A stretch of 64,000 bases of DNA from Sulfitobacter sp. M05 (GCF_029285175.1 NZ_JABEDH010000001.1:434001-498000), one strand, 5' to 3'; counted from the first letter of the stretch, positions 10,069 through 18,519 are shown. Numbers and translations: made by a program. The notes: generated from the letters alone by a model not told the origin.

Positions 10069-10492
10069 GCCGCAGTCCCGCTCCTTGTCGCGATCATAAC
10101 GGGCTGTGAACGGAAGGGAATAAGTATCTGGAAAGGGGGGATTTATCTGTAAAATATTTTCACCGAATGGCCCTCTATTTGTAAATATTCGAGCGGGAAA
10201 ATTCTTATTTTCCGACTTTTCACCCTGTTTCTTGTCAACGTTTCCGACGGTCGCCTGACGCTGTTGTAAGGCAGGTTGCGACTAAAGGCCTGTCAAACAT
10301 ACGCCATTCTTCTGCCTTTCGGGGTGCGAACGCCGGTTGTCTCTCCCGCTTCGGAGGAGGGCATGGGGAACACAGGGCGAAATCCATGAAAGAAGGAACA
10401 GGCAGATGCGGCGGGGGTTGGCAGCGCCCTTGCCTCAGGATAGCGTCTTTGCAAGCGGGCCGAAGAGGGCGCGCATCAACGGGAGAATACCA
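10069..10492. promoter_or_regulatory. Divergent regulatory region acsA / TRAP operon
   Basis: About 420 bp without a convincing gene. The part near 10140-10230 is clearly AT-rich compared with its surroundings and contains two similar words, CTGTAAAATATTTT and TTTGTAAATATTCG, about 30 bp apart, that could be operator half sites. In-frame starts upstream of dctP (from 10337) are disfavoured because no signal peptide would follow them. No specific regulator site could be named. Confidence 0.4.
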
Positions 10493-11509
10493 ATGACCAA
10501 GTTTCTGAGCGGCGCCGCTGTCTGCGCCATCTCTTTCGCGTTTGCATCACAGGCTGCGGCCACGGAATGGAATGTTTCCGTCTGGGGCAAGCGCCGTGCG
10601 TTTACCGAGCATGTTGAAAAACTGGCCGAGCTGGTCAGCGAGAAAACCGACGGCGCGTTCACCATGAACATCAGCTATGGCGGCCTGTCCAAGAACCGCG
10701 AAAACCTTGACGGGATTTCAATCGGCGCTTTTGAAATGGCGCAGTTCTGTGCCGGGTACCACGCCGACAAAAACCGTGTTGTTACCGTGCTTGAGTTGCC
10801 ATTCTTGGGGGTTGAAAACCTCGAACAGGAGCGTGCAGTTTCCAAGGCGGTCTATTCACACCCCGCCGCGGCGGATGAAATGGCACAGTGGAACGCAAAG
10901 CTGCTGATGACCTCGCCCATGCCACAGTACAACATTGTTGGCACCGGTGATCCGCGTATGACACTTGAGGATTTCAAGGGGATGCGTGTCCGTGCGACTG
11001 GCGGCCTGGGCCGTGCATTCGAGGCAGTTGGCGCTGTGCCGACATCGGTCACCGCGACCGAAGCTTATCAGGCAATGGAATCCGGTGTTGTTGATACGGT
11101 GGCCTTCGCCCAGCACGCGCACCTGTCCTTTGGTACGATCAATCAGGCGGATTGGTGGACGGCGAACCTGAATCCCGGCACGGTGAACTGCCCGGTTGTG
11201 GTGAACGTAGACGCCTATGAATCGCTTTCCGACAAGGAACGCGAAGCGCTTGATTCATCCGTAGAGGAGTCACTGGATCACTATCTGGCCAACTATGGCG
11301 AGTTGTTGAAAAAGTGGGATTCCGTTCTGGAAGAGAAGGGCGTCAAGAAAGTCGAGATCGCACCGGAAGTGATCGAAGAGTTCCGCGCAGCGGCGGCTGC
11401 CCCCGCACGGGATGCATGGATCGCCGATATGGAAGCGCAGGGCCTGCCCGGTCAGGAACTCTATGATCTGGTGGTCAAGACACTGGCGGACGCCAAAGCC
11501 GGTAACTGA
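10493..11509 (+). CDS. TRAP-type C4-dicarboxylate-like substrate-binding protein (DctP)
   Basis: A 338-residue periplasmic protein with signal peptide (GAAVCAISFAFASQAAA, cleavage near AAATEW). It matches the DctP family through GVENLEQERAVSKAV, DFKGMRVRATGGLGRAFEAV and ATEAYQAMESGVVDTVAF; the arginine in MRVRATG is the usual carboxylate-anchoring residue. It captures a carboxylate-bearing ligand for the membrane pair encoded downstream. The start at 10493 follows GGGAGAATACC. A strong GC hairpin lies between it and dctQ, likely keeping the binding-protein message more abundant. The ligand is not known; the neighbouring M20 hydrolase suggests an amide or N-acyl compound. Confidence 0.88.
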   Translation: MTKFLSGAAVCAISFAFASQAAATEWNVSVWGKRRAFTEHVEKLAELVSEKTDGAFTMNISYGGLSKNRENLDGISIGAFEMAQFCAGYHADKNRVVTVLELPFLGVENLEQERAVSKAVYSHPAAADEMAQWNAKLLMTSPMPQYNIVGTGDPRMTLEDFKGMRVRATGGLGRAFEAVGAVPTSVTATEAYQAMESGVVDTVAFAQHAHLSFGTINQADWWTANLNPGTVNCPVVVNVDAYESLSDKEREALDSSVEESLDHYLANYGELLKKWDSVLEEKGVKKVEIAPEVIEEFRAAAAAPARDAWIADMEAQGLPGQELYDLVVKTLADAKAGN

Positions 11510-11536
11510 TCCGGCCATGTGATTGACAAGAACAGT

Positions 11537-11569
11537 CCCGCCCTGGGGCGCAATATGCCCTAGGGCGGG
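11537..11569 (+). promoter_or_regulatory. Intercistronic hairpin after dctP
   Basis: CCCGCCCT (11537-11544) pairs with AGGGCGGG (11562-11569), with further pairing inside (GGGC with GCCC). No T tract follows, so this is more likely an mRNA-stabilising or attenuating hairpin giving excess binding protein over permease than a full terminator. Confidence 0.65.
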
Positions 11570-11608
11570 GTGACCCCCGCTACACCCTCCACAACAAAGG
11601 ATAGCGCT

Positions 11609-12238
11609 ATGGCTGGATCCGCCGCAGTGCTGGAAGATTCCAGCCTCCTCAGTAAACTTGACCGAATGTTGCTGCCGATCGAGCGTTTTTGCGCTCTGTT
11701 GTCCGGTCTTGCGATTTTTTCCTTGATGTTCCTTGCAGCCTATTCCGTGACGTCGCGCAAGTTCTTTGGCGCGCCGATGATGGGTTATGTGGACTACATT
11801 GAAGCGGCGATGCCGATCATTGCCATCATGGGGGTGTCTTATGTCCAGCGCGACGGCACCCATATCCGTATGGATATGCTGGTTTCGGCGCTGAGGGGTC
11901 GCGTATTGTGGCTGTTCGAACTGATTTCGGTGGTGTTGATTTTGGTTCTGGTTGTTGCGCTGACCTATGGCGCATGGGAACATTTTGGCCGCTCTTTTGA
12001 TTGCGCGCGCCCGTTGTGCAGCCGAGACAGCTCTATTGATGTGGGGCTGCCGATATGGCCCAGCAAACTGGTGGTGCCGGTGGCCTTTGCGGTGCTGGTG
12101 CTGCGCTTGTTGCTACAAACTTGGGGCTATGGCCGTGCGCTGGTGCTGGGTTTGGAGAACCCGGTGGCGGTGCCGTTGAACCTGTCCGTTGCTGAACAGG
12201 CCATGCTTGAGGCCGACGCGCTGGAAGGAGCTGACTAG
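11609..12238 (+). CDS. TRAP transporter small permease (DctQ)
   Basis: A 209-residue inner-membrane protein with four predicted membrane helices, for example LSGLAIFSLMFLAAYSVTS and LWLFELISVVLILVLVVALT, the standard layout of DctQ subunits. The start at 11609 follows AAAGGATAGCG. It sits between dctP and dctM in the standard order. The cytoplasmic and periplasmic loops carry the usual YVQRDGTHIRMDML segment that precedes helix three in many DctQ proteins. Compared with the shortest family members it has a longer C-terminal tail after the fourth helix. Confidence 0.85.
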   Translation: MAGSAAVLEDSSLLSKLDRMLLPIERFCALLSGLAIFSLMFLAAYSVTSRKFFGAPMMGYVDYIEAAMPIIAIMGVSYVQRDGTHIRMDMLVSALRGRVLWLFELISVVLILVLVVALTYGAWEHFGRSFDCARPLCSRDSSIDVGLPIWPSKLVVPVAFAVLVLRLLLQTWGYGRALVLGLENPVAVPLNLSVAEQAMLEADALEGAD

Positions 12239-12337
12239 GATGTTTCCAAGAAAGATTAAAAACAACCAATCGACAGGCCCCTTCGTCCAGAACGAAAGAT
12301 TGGGCCAGCCGATGCAATTAGAACTAGGAACATCCTG

Positions 12338-13738
12338 ATGGAACCTATTGAGATTGGTATATGGGTATCCGCTGGGATGCTGGTTTTTGTGGTCCTTGGT
12401 ATGCGGGTGGCTTTTGCCGCCGGTCTGGCAGGGTTTGTCGGGCTGGTTTGGTTGCGTTGGAACGGGTTTGACTATGATCCCGACCGGTTTTGGAAGGCGG
12501 TTGAAATCAGTGTAAAGATTGCCGGCCTTACGCCACATTCCAAAGTCTCGGCGCAGGTGTTGTCGCTGATTCCGGTTTTCATCATGATCGGGTATCTGGC
12601 ATATTACGCCAAGCTTACCACGGCCCTGTTTGAAGCCTGCAAACGTTGGTTTGCATGGGTGCCGGGCGGGCTTGCGGTGTCGACCGTATTTGCCACTGCC
12701 GGTTTCGCCGCTGTTTCTGGCGCATCGGTGGCCACGGCCGCAGTGTTTGCGCGTATCGCCATCCCCGAGATGCTAAAGATCGGGTACAACAAACAATTCG
12801 CCGCCGGTGTGGTGGCGGCTGGGGGCACGCTTGCCTCGCTGATCCCGCCGTCGGCAATCCTTGTGATCTATGCGATCATCGTGGAGCAAGATGTTGGTAA
12901 ACTGCTGCTGGCCGGTTTTGTTCCCGGCGCTTTTTCCGCTGTGGTCTATGCTGCGCTGATCATTGGCATCGCGATGATCTGGAAAAACGTCGGCCCGCCG
13001 GTGACCGGCTATTCATGGCGCGAGCGGTTCGAGTCCATTCCACCAGCCTCGCCGATTTTTGCGGTGGTGATCATTATCATCTTCTTTGTTTACAACCCCT
13101 TTGGTGACGCATGGGGCACCCCGACCGAAGGCGGGGCAGTGGGCGCGTTTATCGTGTTCCTGATGGCCCTGTGGAAAGGCATGCGCTGGACCCAGCTGCG
13201 CGAGGCGCTGTTGGACACGGCCAAGTTGACGGTGATGATATTCACCATCATCTGGGGCGTGTTGATCTACGTGCGCTTTCTCGGCTTTGCGGAATTGCCG
13301 GACGCTTTTGCTGCTTGGATCACGTCGCTTGATATGGCTCCGCTAACCATTCTGATCTGTATCTTGCTGGCCTATGCGGTGCTGGGCATGTTCATGGATG
13401 CGATCGGCATGTTGCTGCTGACCTTACCTGTGGTTTATCCGGCGGTGATGGCGCTGAACGGTGGCGAAACCGTTCTGGCGGCTGACTCGGCCTTTGGCAT
13501 GTCAGGGCAGATGTGCGCCATCTGGTTTGGCATTCTGGTGGTCAAAATGGCTGAATTCTGTCTGATCACCCCGCCGATTGGTCTGAACTGTTTTGTTGTT
13601 GCCGGGGTGCGTGATGACCTGACGGTTCAGGACGTGTTCAAAGGGGTCACACCGTTCTTTCTGGCTGATGGTGTGACCATTGCACTGCTGGTCGCCTTTC
13701 CAGGCATTGTTTTGTGGCTGCCTTCACTGGTGGGCTGA
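12338..13738 (+). CDS. TRAP transporter large permease (DctM)
   Basis: A 466-residue inner-membrane protein with at least a dozen hydrophobic segments. The family motif GFAAVSGASVATAAVFARIA and the segment GTLASLIPPSAILVIYAII are present, as is MDAIGMLLLTLPVVYP near the end. DctM is the sodium-coupled channel subunit of TRAP transporters. About 100 bp separate it from dctQ without a gene. The long second insertion (around WRERFESIPPASP and the amphipathic helix after it) is within the range seen in the family. Together with dctP and dctQ it completes a full transporter. Confidence 0.9.
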   Translation: MEPIEIGIWVSAGMLVFVVLGMRVAFAAGLAGFVGLVWLRWNGFDYDPDRFWKAVEISVKIAGLTPHSKVSAQVLSLIPVFIMIGYLAYYAKLTTALFEACKRWFAWVPGGLAVSTVFATAGFAAVSGASVATAAVFARIAIPEMLKIGYNKQFAAGVVAAGGTLASLIPPSAILVIYAIIVEQDVGKLLLAGFVPGAFSAVVYAALIIGIAMIWKNVGPPVTGYSWRERFESIPPASPIFAVVIIIIFFVYNPFGDAWGTPTEGGAVGAFIVFLMALWKGMRWTQLREALLDTAKLTVMIFTIIWGVLIYVRFLGFAELPDAFAAWITSLDMAPLTILICILLAYAVLGMFMDAIGMLLLTLPVVYPAVMALNGGETVLAADSAFGMSGQMCAIWFGILVVKMAEFCLITPPIGLNCFVVAGVRDDLTVQDVFKGVTPFFLADGVTIALLVAFPGIVLWLPSLVG

Positions 13739-13762
13739 TGCCCCGACTATAGGAGATACACC

Positions 13763-14926
13763 ATGGCTGTTCTGCCCATCATCGACGCCAGTACGGACGA
13801 GCTGACGACGATTTTCAAAGACCTGCACGCCCATCCCGAAATCGGGTTCACCGAGACCCGTACAGCCGGCATTGTTGCTGATAAGCTGCGTGAATATGGC
13901 GTTGACGAGGTGCATAGCGGCGTCGGCCAGACCGGCGTTGTCGGGATCATCAAAGGTAACCGCGAAGGGGCGCGCCGCATTGGCGTGCGTGCCGATATGG
14001 ACGCACTGCCGATCACCGAGGAAACCAACCTTGCCTATACCTCGACCAATCCCGGTGTGATGCATGCATGTGGCCATGACAGCCATACAACTATGTTGCT
14101 GGGGGCGGCGAAACATCTGGCCGCAACCCGCGATTTTGCCGGGACAGCCGTGATGATTTTCCAACCTGCCGAAGAGGGGCTTGGCGGCGCGCGCACCATG
14201 ATCAAGGACGGGCTGTTTGACCGCTTTCCCTGTGACGAAGTTTACGGAATGCACAATTCCCCCAACGGCAAACCGGGCACCGTTGGCATCTGCAAAGGTG
14301 CTGCGATGGCGGGGGCGTCGTTTTTCGACATCTCGGTTCAGGGCAAGGGGAGTCATGCCGCTGCGCCGCAACAGTCACGCGACCCGTTGGTGATCGCCGC
14401 GGATCTGGTGGGCAGTCTGCAAACGATCCTGTCGCGCAACGTGGCCCCCTTGGACACCTGCGTCTTATCGGTGACGCAGCTACATGCCGGTGCCGCCTAT
14501 AACGTGGTGCCCGACACGGCCACATTGGCTGGCACAATCCGCTATTTCAAAGACGAGGTCTGCGCGCTTGTCGAAACCCGTATGCGCGAACTTTGTGCCG
14601 GTTTTGCGGTGGCTTACGGCGTCACGATCAATATTGAACTGCGCAATGTCTTTGACGTGCTGATGAACGACAGCGGCCTGTCGGATGCCTATATGGACGC
14701 TGCCGCCGATATCGTCGGGCGTGAAAACATCAGTGACACAGATGAACCCGCCACTGGCTCCGAAGATTTTGCCGATATGCTCAAGGTTATTCCGGGGGCG
14801 TATTGCCGCGTCGGCCACTCTGGCACCACAGGGTTGCACAATCCCAGCTTTTTCCTGGATCCCGAATTGCTGCCGGTAGGGGCGTCGATTATGGCGCGGA
14901 TCGTGGAACGCCGGCTGGTAGCATAA
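13763..14926 (+). CDS. M20-family amidohydrolase (hippurate hydrolase-like)
   Basis: A 387-residue enzyme of the M20D aminoacylase/carboxypeptidase group, cytoplasmic and two-metal dependent. Metal-binding residues are in VMHACGHDSHTTMLLGAAKH, the catalytic glutamates in FQPAEEGLGGA, and the C-terminal histidine in VGHSGTTGLHNPSF. The lid domain starts near GKGSHAAAPQQSRDP. Family members hydrolyse N-acyl amino acids such as hippurate or indole acetyl conjugates. A good ribosome site (AGGAG) lies before the ATG. The position 24 bp after dctM suggests that the TRAP system imports its substrate; this is inferred from gene order only. Confidence 0.85.
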   Translation: MAVLPIIDASTDELTTIFKDLHAHPEIGFTETRTAGIVADKLREYGVDEVHSGVGQTGVVGIIKGNREGARRIGVRADMDALPITEETNLAYTSTNPGVMHACGHDSHTTMLLGAAKHLAATRDFAGTAVMIFQPAEEGLGGARTMIKDGLFDRFPCDEVYGMHNSPNGKPGTVGICKGAAMAGASFFDISVQGKGSHAAAPQQSRDPLVIAADLVGSLQTILSRNVAPLDTCVLSVTQLHAGAAYNVVPDTATLAGTIRYFKDEVCALVETRMRELCAGFAVAYGVTINIELRNVFDVLMNDSGLSDAYMDAAADIVGRENISDTDEPATGSEDFADMLKVIPGAYCRVGHSGTTGLHNPSFFLDPELLPVGASIMARIVERRLVA

Positions 14927-15308
14927 AGAGGGGCTCTACTGTCGCCCCGAATGCAAAGACCTGACAGACTGGTTGATCAACACGCCTGTTTGTCTTTGAC
15001 CCCGTGATGGATCGGGGTGGTATTAGTTTTCCCATATAAATCCCAGAGGCAGGACCCTACATAAAGAAGTCTGTCGTGTGGGGGGCTTTGGCTTGTTGTC
15101 CTGTTTCTGAAGTACGGTGGCTAAGTGCTGGAGTTCTATCTTCGCTGCTGGTCTCTTGCGCACTTTGACGCGCGCCACGCCCAGGCAGAACACCAAATAA
15201 GATAATTTTGCAGGCAACATCACCGTCAGAGTTGAAAACGCCCTCGAAACCGGTCAAACTCATAATTACCCGAGATTACTTGGGAAATACCCAGTAAAAT
15301 GCAACCCT
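14927..15308. other. Gene-free spacer between host flank and island remnant
   Basis: About 380 bp with no supportable gene on either strand. A hairpin-forming ACCCCG...CGGGGT pair lies near 14999-15018 and may terminate the TRAP/M20 operon. No third dusA 5' fragment was found here, so the left end of the old island is not marked by a visible att repeat. Confidence 0.4.
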
Positions 15309-15752
15309 GTGAATACCAAAGGCAGATCTGGTTTGACCGCTCCTAAATTGACGCGCGCACAGATGAAAGAGGGGCAAACCGATGAGAGTTTTGTCACTTG
15401 GTTTGTTGATGATTTTCTGCCCGAACACTTTCCCGAGGCGTTCAATGGCGTGTCGCGCCGCGCTCTTTACCAGATGCACATAAACGGGTTGAAATATGCC
15501 CGCCACTTTGGGTTTGAAACGCGCGAAGACCAAGGCCAGTTTCTGGCCCTGATGAATGATGTAGGCCCGGATTTTTGGCGCTTCGATGGGTTCAAGCAAG
15601 CAATCGAACGCAATGATCTATCTCCGAAACAGCGCATTTCGCTGATCTATGAAACGGTGACCGGCGACCAGTTCTCTGATGCCCTGTTCGGGCAAGACTC
15701 CCTCTATTGGTTCCCGCACCAGATTTCACCACATCCTTTGGGTATCGAATAG
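15309..15752 (+). CDS. Helical protein of unknown function upstream of the toxin
   Basis: A 147-residue soluble, mostly helical protein that I cannot assign to a named family with certainty. The central segment HFGFETREDQGQFLALMNDV with GPDFWRF after it is reminiscent of small proteins encoded next to type VI or polymorphic toxin genes, but this is memory of a pattern, not a match. The start is a GTG at 15309; an internal ATG at 15363 is possible. It ends eight bases before the nuclease toxin start, so the two are almost surely one operon. A role as chaperone or loading adaptor for the toxin is a guess from position. Confidence 0.6.
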   Translation: MNTKGRSGLTAPKLTRAQMKEGQTDESFVTWFVDDFLPEHFPEAFNGVSRRALYQMHINGLKYARHFGFETREDQGQFLALMNDVGPDFWRFDGFKQAIERNDLSPKQRISLIYETVTGDQFSDALFGQDSLYWFPHQISPHPLGIE

Positions 15753-15760
15753 GTCGAAGC

Positions 15761-16663
15761 ATGGGTAATCTTGTCCGAAACCCCAACGCGCGCATGAGTT
15801 CGATGCTGACCGCGTCCCGCAATGCGCGTGATCTGGCTGTGAACCGCTTTAACACGGTGCGTAATGCGCATTTTGGCATTGGCCCCCGTCCTGGCAGCAC
15901 CTCGCGAAGCCGTATTGTAAATGGGCTTAGCCGCTTGAACCGCGGTGGCTCTGGCGGGGGCTTCGGTGCCGCTTTGGAAGGTCTTACCCCGATCCTGCGT
16001 TCCGAGGCGATGTTGAATGAATGGGAACGCGCAAGTGCGGCGGAAAGGGCGTATCAAACGCAGGTTAGACGGGCGGCAGCCAACGAATATTGGGCGCAAC
16101 GGCGCGAACAAGCGCAGCGTGGGTATAGTGAGGCATTAGAAAATTGCGACAGCCAGCAATGCCGTCGGGACAGGGCGCGCCAACAATGGGGCACTCGAAC
16201 GCCGCGGGGCGGCACATGGTCGGGAGAACCGGGCAACAGCAAATGGACACCGGATCGCGGCACGCCTGCGTATCAGGCCCTACAGGACACCAATGCAACG
16301 CGCGCCGCAAACGGGCAAAGCCCGCTGAGTGGCGTACGGTATCGAAACGGTCACCCGAACTTTGCGCCTTTTTCAAACTCGCGGGTGCGAATTCCCAATA
16401 TGCAAGGCAATCACAGTTCCTCTCCGGGGGGCGATTACCATCAAGCCCGTGAGGCGGCCCGCGTGCGCAACGGTGGCACCTGGTCGCGCTCCATGGAAAC
16501 CGGCCGCACCTGGCACCATGGCCCAGATGGGCAACGCATGTATTTGGTCGACCAACGCATTCATAATACGGTCTACACACCACCCGGAAGTGGTACGCGC
16601 ATTGCAACAGGTGGCGTTCCGCACTCTGGTGGTGCAAGTATGGTCCGAAGCCCACTCTATTAA
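15761..16663 (+). CDS. Polymorphic-toxin-type protein with C-terminal WHH nuclease domain
   Basis: A 300-residue protein. Residues 1-75 are basic and Gly/Ser/Arg-rich, residues 75-130 are a charged helix, and the C-terminal part carries a GNSKWTP segment near 158 and a WHH-type HNH nuclease signature: TWHHGPDGQRMYLV (250-263), a histidine at 268 and VPHSGG (286-291). In WHH toxins the double His, the downstream His and the HSGG motif form the metal-dependent DNase centre. No signal peptide, PAAR, RHS or LXG delivery domain is seen, so export is unexplained. The next gene encodes a SUKH immunity protein, the usual partner. Nuclease activity is inferred. Confidence 0.75.
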   Translation: MGNLVRNPNARMSSMLTASRNARDLAVNRFNTVRNAHFGIGPRPGSTSRSRIVNGLSRLNRGGSGGGFGAALEGLTPILRSEAMLNEWERASAAERAYQTQVRRAAANEYWAQRREQAQRGYSEALENCDSQQCRRDRARQQWGTRTPRGGTWSGEPGNSKWTPDRGTPAYQALQDTNATRAANGQSPLSGVRYRNGHPNFAPFSNSRVRIPNMQGNHSSSPGGDYHQAREAARVRNGGTWSRSMETGRTWHHGPDGQRMYLVDQRIHNTVYTPPGSGTRIATGGVPHSGGASMVRSPLY

Positions 16664-16672
16664 GGCGATCAC

Positions 16673-17191
16673 ATGGAAATCACACTCGATATGGCTTTGT
16701 CCCGTTTCAAAGAGGACCCCGATTATGCACCTGCTACCCTGTATTGGAACAAGGCGCATTTCGCAAAGCTGCTAGAAACTACGGGTTGCCGTCTGCCCAC
16801 CCAGTATAAAGAGCTGTTGGAAACGGCTGGCGAATTTGAACATGGCTTTGGCTATTACTTTCTGGCGACTTGGCCGGACGGCGCACAGACCAAACATGAA
16901 TTACAGGTGCCGTTCCAACCGTTGCAATCTGTTATCGACAACTTTGAGATATTTCGAAAAGGCCGTGAATTCCCCGACCGCTTTCCTCATGATATGGTGT
17001 TTATCGGCACGGCAGACGCGGGTCACACCAACCTGTTGGCCAATGGCACCGACCCAACGGACAATGCCGTATACCTTTGGGAAACGGCCAGTGACCCTTG
17101 GGGGACAGGCAACAACACTCAGGGTCTGGCCCGCTGCGCGGATACGTTGTTCGGGTTTCTCTACAATCTTGATGACTGGGACAACCTGTAG
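16673..17191 (+). CDS. SMI1/KNR4 (SUKH)-family immunity protein
   Basis: A 172-residue soluble acidic protein. The N-terminal LPTQYKELLETAGEFEHGFG and the C-terminal DAVYLWETASD-like region (NAVYLWETASDPWG) with TLFGFLYNLDDWD are typical of the SUKH superfamily, whose bacterial members neutralise toxins from contact-dependent or polymorphic systems, many of them HNH nucleases. It lies nine bases after the WHH nuclease gene on the same strand, so it is most likely the cognate immunity protein. The ATG at 16673 follows AAGGCGATCAC. Specific binding to the nuclease domain is inferred from this arrangement. Confidence 0.8.
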   Translation: MEITLDMALSRFKEDPDYAPATLYWNKAHFAKLLETTGCRLPTQYKELLETAGEFEHGFGYYFLATWPDGAQTKHELQVPFQPLQSVIDNFEIFRKGREFPDRFPHDMVFIGTADAGHTNLLANGTDPTDNAVYLWETASDPWGTGNNTQGLARCADTLFGFLYNLDDWDNL

Positions 17192-17193
17192 CG

Positions 17194-17931
17194 GTGCTTC
17201 AACTCTCGAAAAAATGGCAAGCGACCTATCGCGATGCCTGGCCTGACGCGCTGGTCGAGTTTGCCCCACCCGCAGATCTGATTGCGCTTGGCCATGATGA
17301 TATGCTGCTCTTGGGCAGTGCGACCCCGAGTTTCTGCGGCCGTTATGATCTTGCTGGGTTTATTAAAGACACGCCTGCGTTTCTACCTGCACTTGAAACC
17401 ATGATTGGCGACACATTACCCCAAGGTGCGTTTTTGCGGCTGAGCAGTGTCAGTTTCAAAAAGCCCGAAGTCGCCCAGACGCCCTGCTTTGATATTGAAG
17501 ATGCGATGAATGTGATGTGTTCGCCGAATGAACGGGTCGCCGCCTTTTTCACCGATGCGATCGAAGAGGGATATCCGTTGTCGCTGGTGGTTTCCCCGTG
17601 GGTTGATATCCCAAAGTGGAGCGAATTTCGCCTGTTCATCCGTGATGGTGTCTTGGTGGGCTTGTCACAGTATTGGTGGGACAAATCCTTTCCCGAAATT
17701 CATCAACACCATGAGGCCATTCGCGCCAGCATCCTTGCGTTCCTGAATGTACTTTTGCCCAAGCTGCATTTGCCAACGGTCATTGTCGATGTATCTGTTC
17801 AGACAGGCACGGGCGGCATCGGAGCCACCTCATTGATTGAGCTAAATCCGTTTATACGGCGTGCAGATGCCTGCCTGTTCAGTTGGGACAATGGGGGCGA
17901 TTTTGACGGGTCGTTCCGATTTGTAAGCTAA
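17194..17931 (+). CDS. CDC123/D123-like divergent ATP-grasp protein
   Basis: A 245-residue protein that resembles the eukaryotic CDC123/D123 family, a divergent ATP-grasp clade. Key segments: FLRLSSVSFKKP (near 80-91, a basic residue expected to touch ATP), WVDIPKWSEFRLFIRDG (136-152), VGLSQYWW (155-162), VIVDVSV (196-202) and LIELNPFIRRADACLFSWD (214-232). These parallel the EFRCFV, SQY, DVY and NPF...LFSW signatures of CDC123. The start is a GTG three bases after the SUKH stop, so it is in the toxin operon. ATP-dependent ligation of an amino group to a carboxylate is known for the fold; the target here is unknown. It may be a second immunity or modifying factor. Confidence 0.7.
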   Translation: MLQLSKKWQATYRDAWPDALVEFAPPADLIALGHDDMLLLGSATPSFCGRYDLAGFIKDTPAFLPALETMIGDTLPQGAFLRLSSVSFKKPEVAQTPCFDIEDAMNVMCSPNERVAAFFTDAIEEGYPLSLVVSPWVDIPKWSEFRLFIRDGVLVGLSQYWWDKSFPEIHQHHEAIRASILAFLNVLLPKLHLPTVIVDVSVQTGTGGIGATSLIELNPFIRRADACLFSWDNGGDFDGSFRFVS

Positions 17932-17999
17932 AATAGCAATGTACATGCCTCTTATGCCGCGTCTTGAAAAATCCATCAAACCCGCAGGGCGATACAGGG

Positions 18000-18300
18000 T
18001 TAATGGGTCCTGCCGGGGAGCGATGACAAGGATTGCGCTAAGGTGCGACAAGTCGTTTCCGACTTTGACAGGCCATGGTGTCGCCCCGTGGTCTTTGGCA
18101 AACCGGACGATATCGTAGCTTTTGATGGCTGACAGAGCGTCATGGGCATCGCCGATTTCCTTCATCCGTTTTTTCACCACGCGTCGTATGTGGTTTGCCG
18201 AAGGTTCTGCTTTTGCGGTGTGCCCATTTGCCATTTCGCCCGACATTGATCTGTGCGACATAGGCCGTCGAACCATTTTTGCGTTCTACTCACTGGACCA
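18000..18300 (-). pseudogene. Decayed tyrosine integrase of an earlier dusA-integrated element
   Basis: On the minus strand this stretch encodes pieces clearly like the intact integrase at 54751-55830: KKRMKEIGDAHDALSAIKS, then SYDIVRFAKDHGAT, then LSHLSAI. About 45 residues are missing between two points that both read IKS in the intact protein, frames are broken, and the whole catalytic C-terminal half is gone. DNA similarity to the intact right end continues through 18300-18400 up to the dusA start. It is therefore the stump of an older, related integrase that sat next to dusA before the present prophage arrived. Confidence 0.85.
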
Positions 18301-18375
18301 TATTGGACGACAGGTATTGTTCAGTTAGGACAGAACGAGCAAAAATAGGGCTGAAAAGCATATAACGAGCGCTGC

Positions 18376-18463
18376 GTGCAAGGTGGGTTTGTGGTGATAA
18401 ATACAACAAAGTCAGATGTTTGCTGGCATTCGCGCATGTCCGTGGCCCCTATGATGGACTGGA
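18376..18463 (+). pseudogene. dusA: Displaced 5' fragment of dusA (left prophage junction)
   Basis: Beginning at a GTG, this fragment reads in the same frame as intact dusA: INTTKSDVCWHSRMSVAPMMDW against INLTKSNTCW and onward in the gene at 55929. Identity stops right after the shared 16-bp core ending at 18463, where phage DNA begins. An open frame runs on to 18564 but those residues are not DusA. This is the former 5' end of the host gene, cut off by integration. Confidence 0.9.
18448..18463 (+). other. attL core, 16-bp exact repeat
   Basis: CCTATGATGGACTGGA occurs here and at 56001-56016. Upstream of it the two copies share further blocks such as TTGCTGGCATTCGCGC; downstream they diverge at once. 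This marks the crossover region of the prophage. Confidence 0.9.
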
Positions 18464-18519
18464 GGGATGTAAATAAATTTACCTTTAAAAACAATGAGGT
18501 GAATAGAATTTACAAAATG

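Noticed and set aside
14927..15308. Left att copy for the older island
   Set aside because: No match to TTGCTGGCATTCGCGC or CCTATGATGGACTGGA was seen in this spacer.
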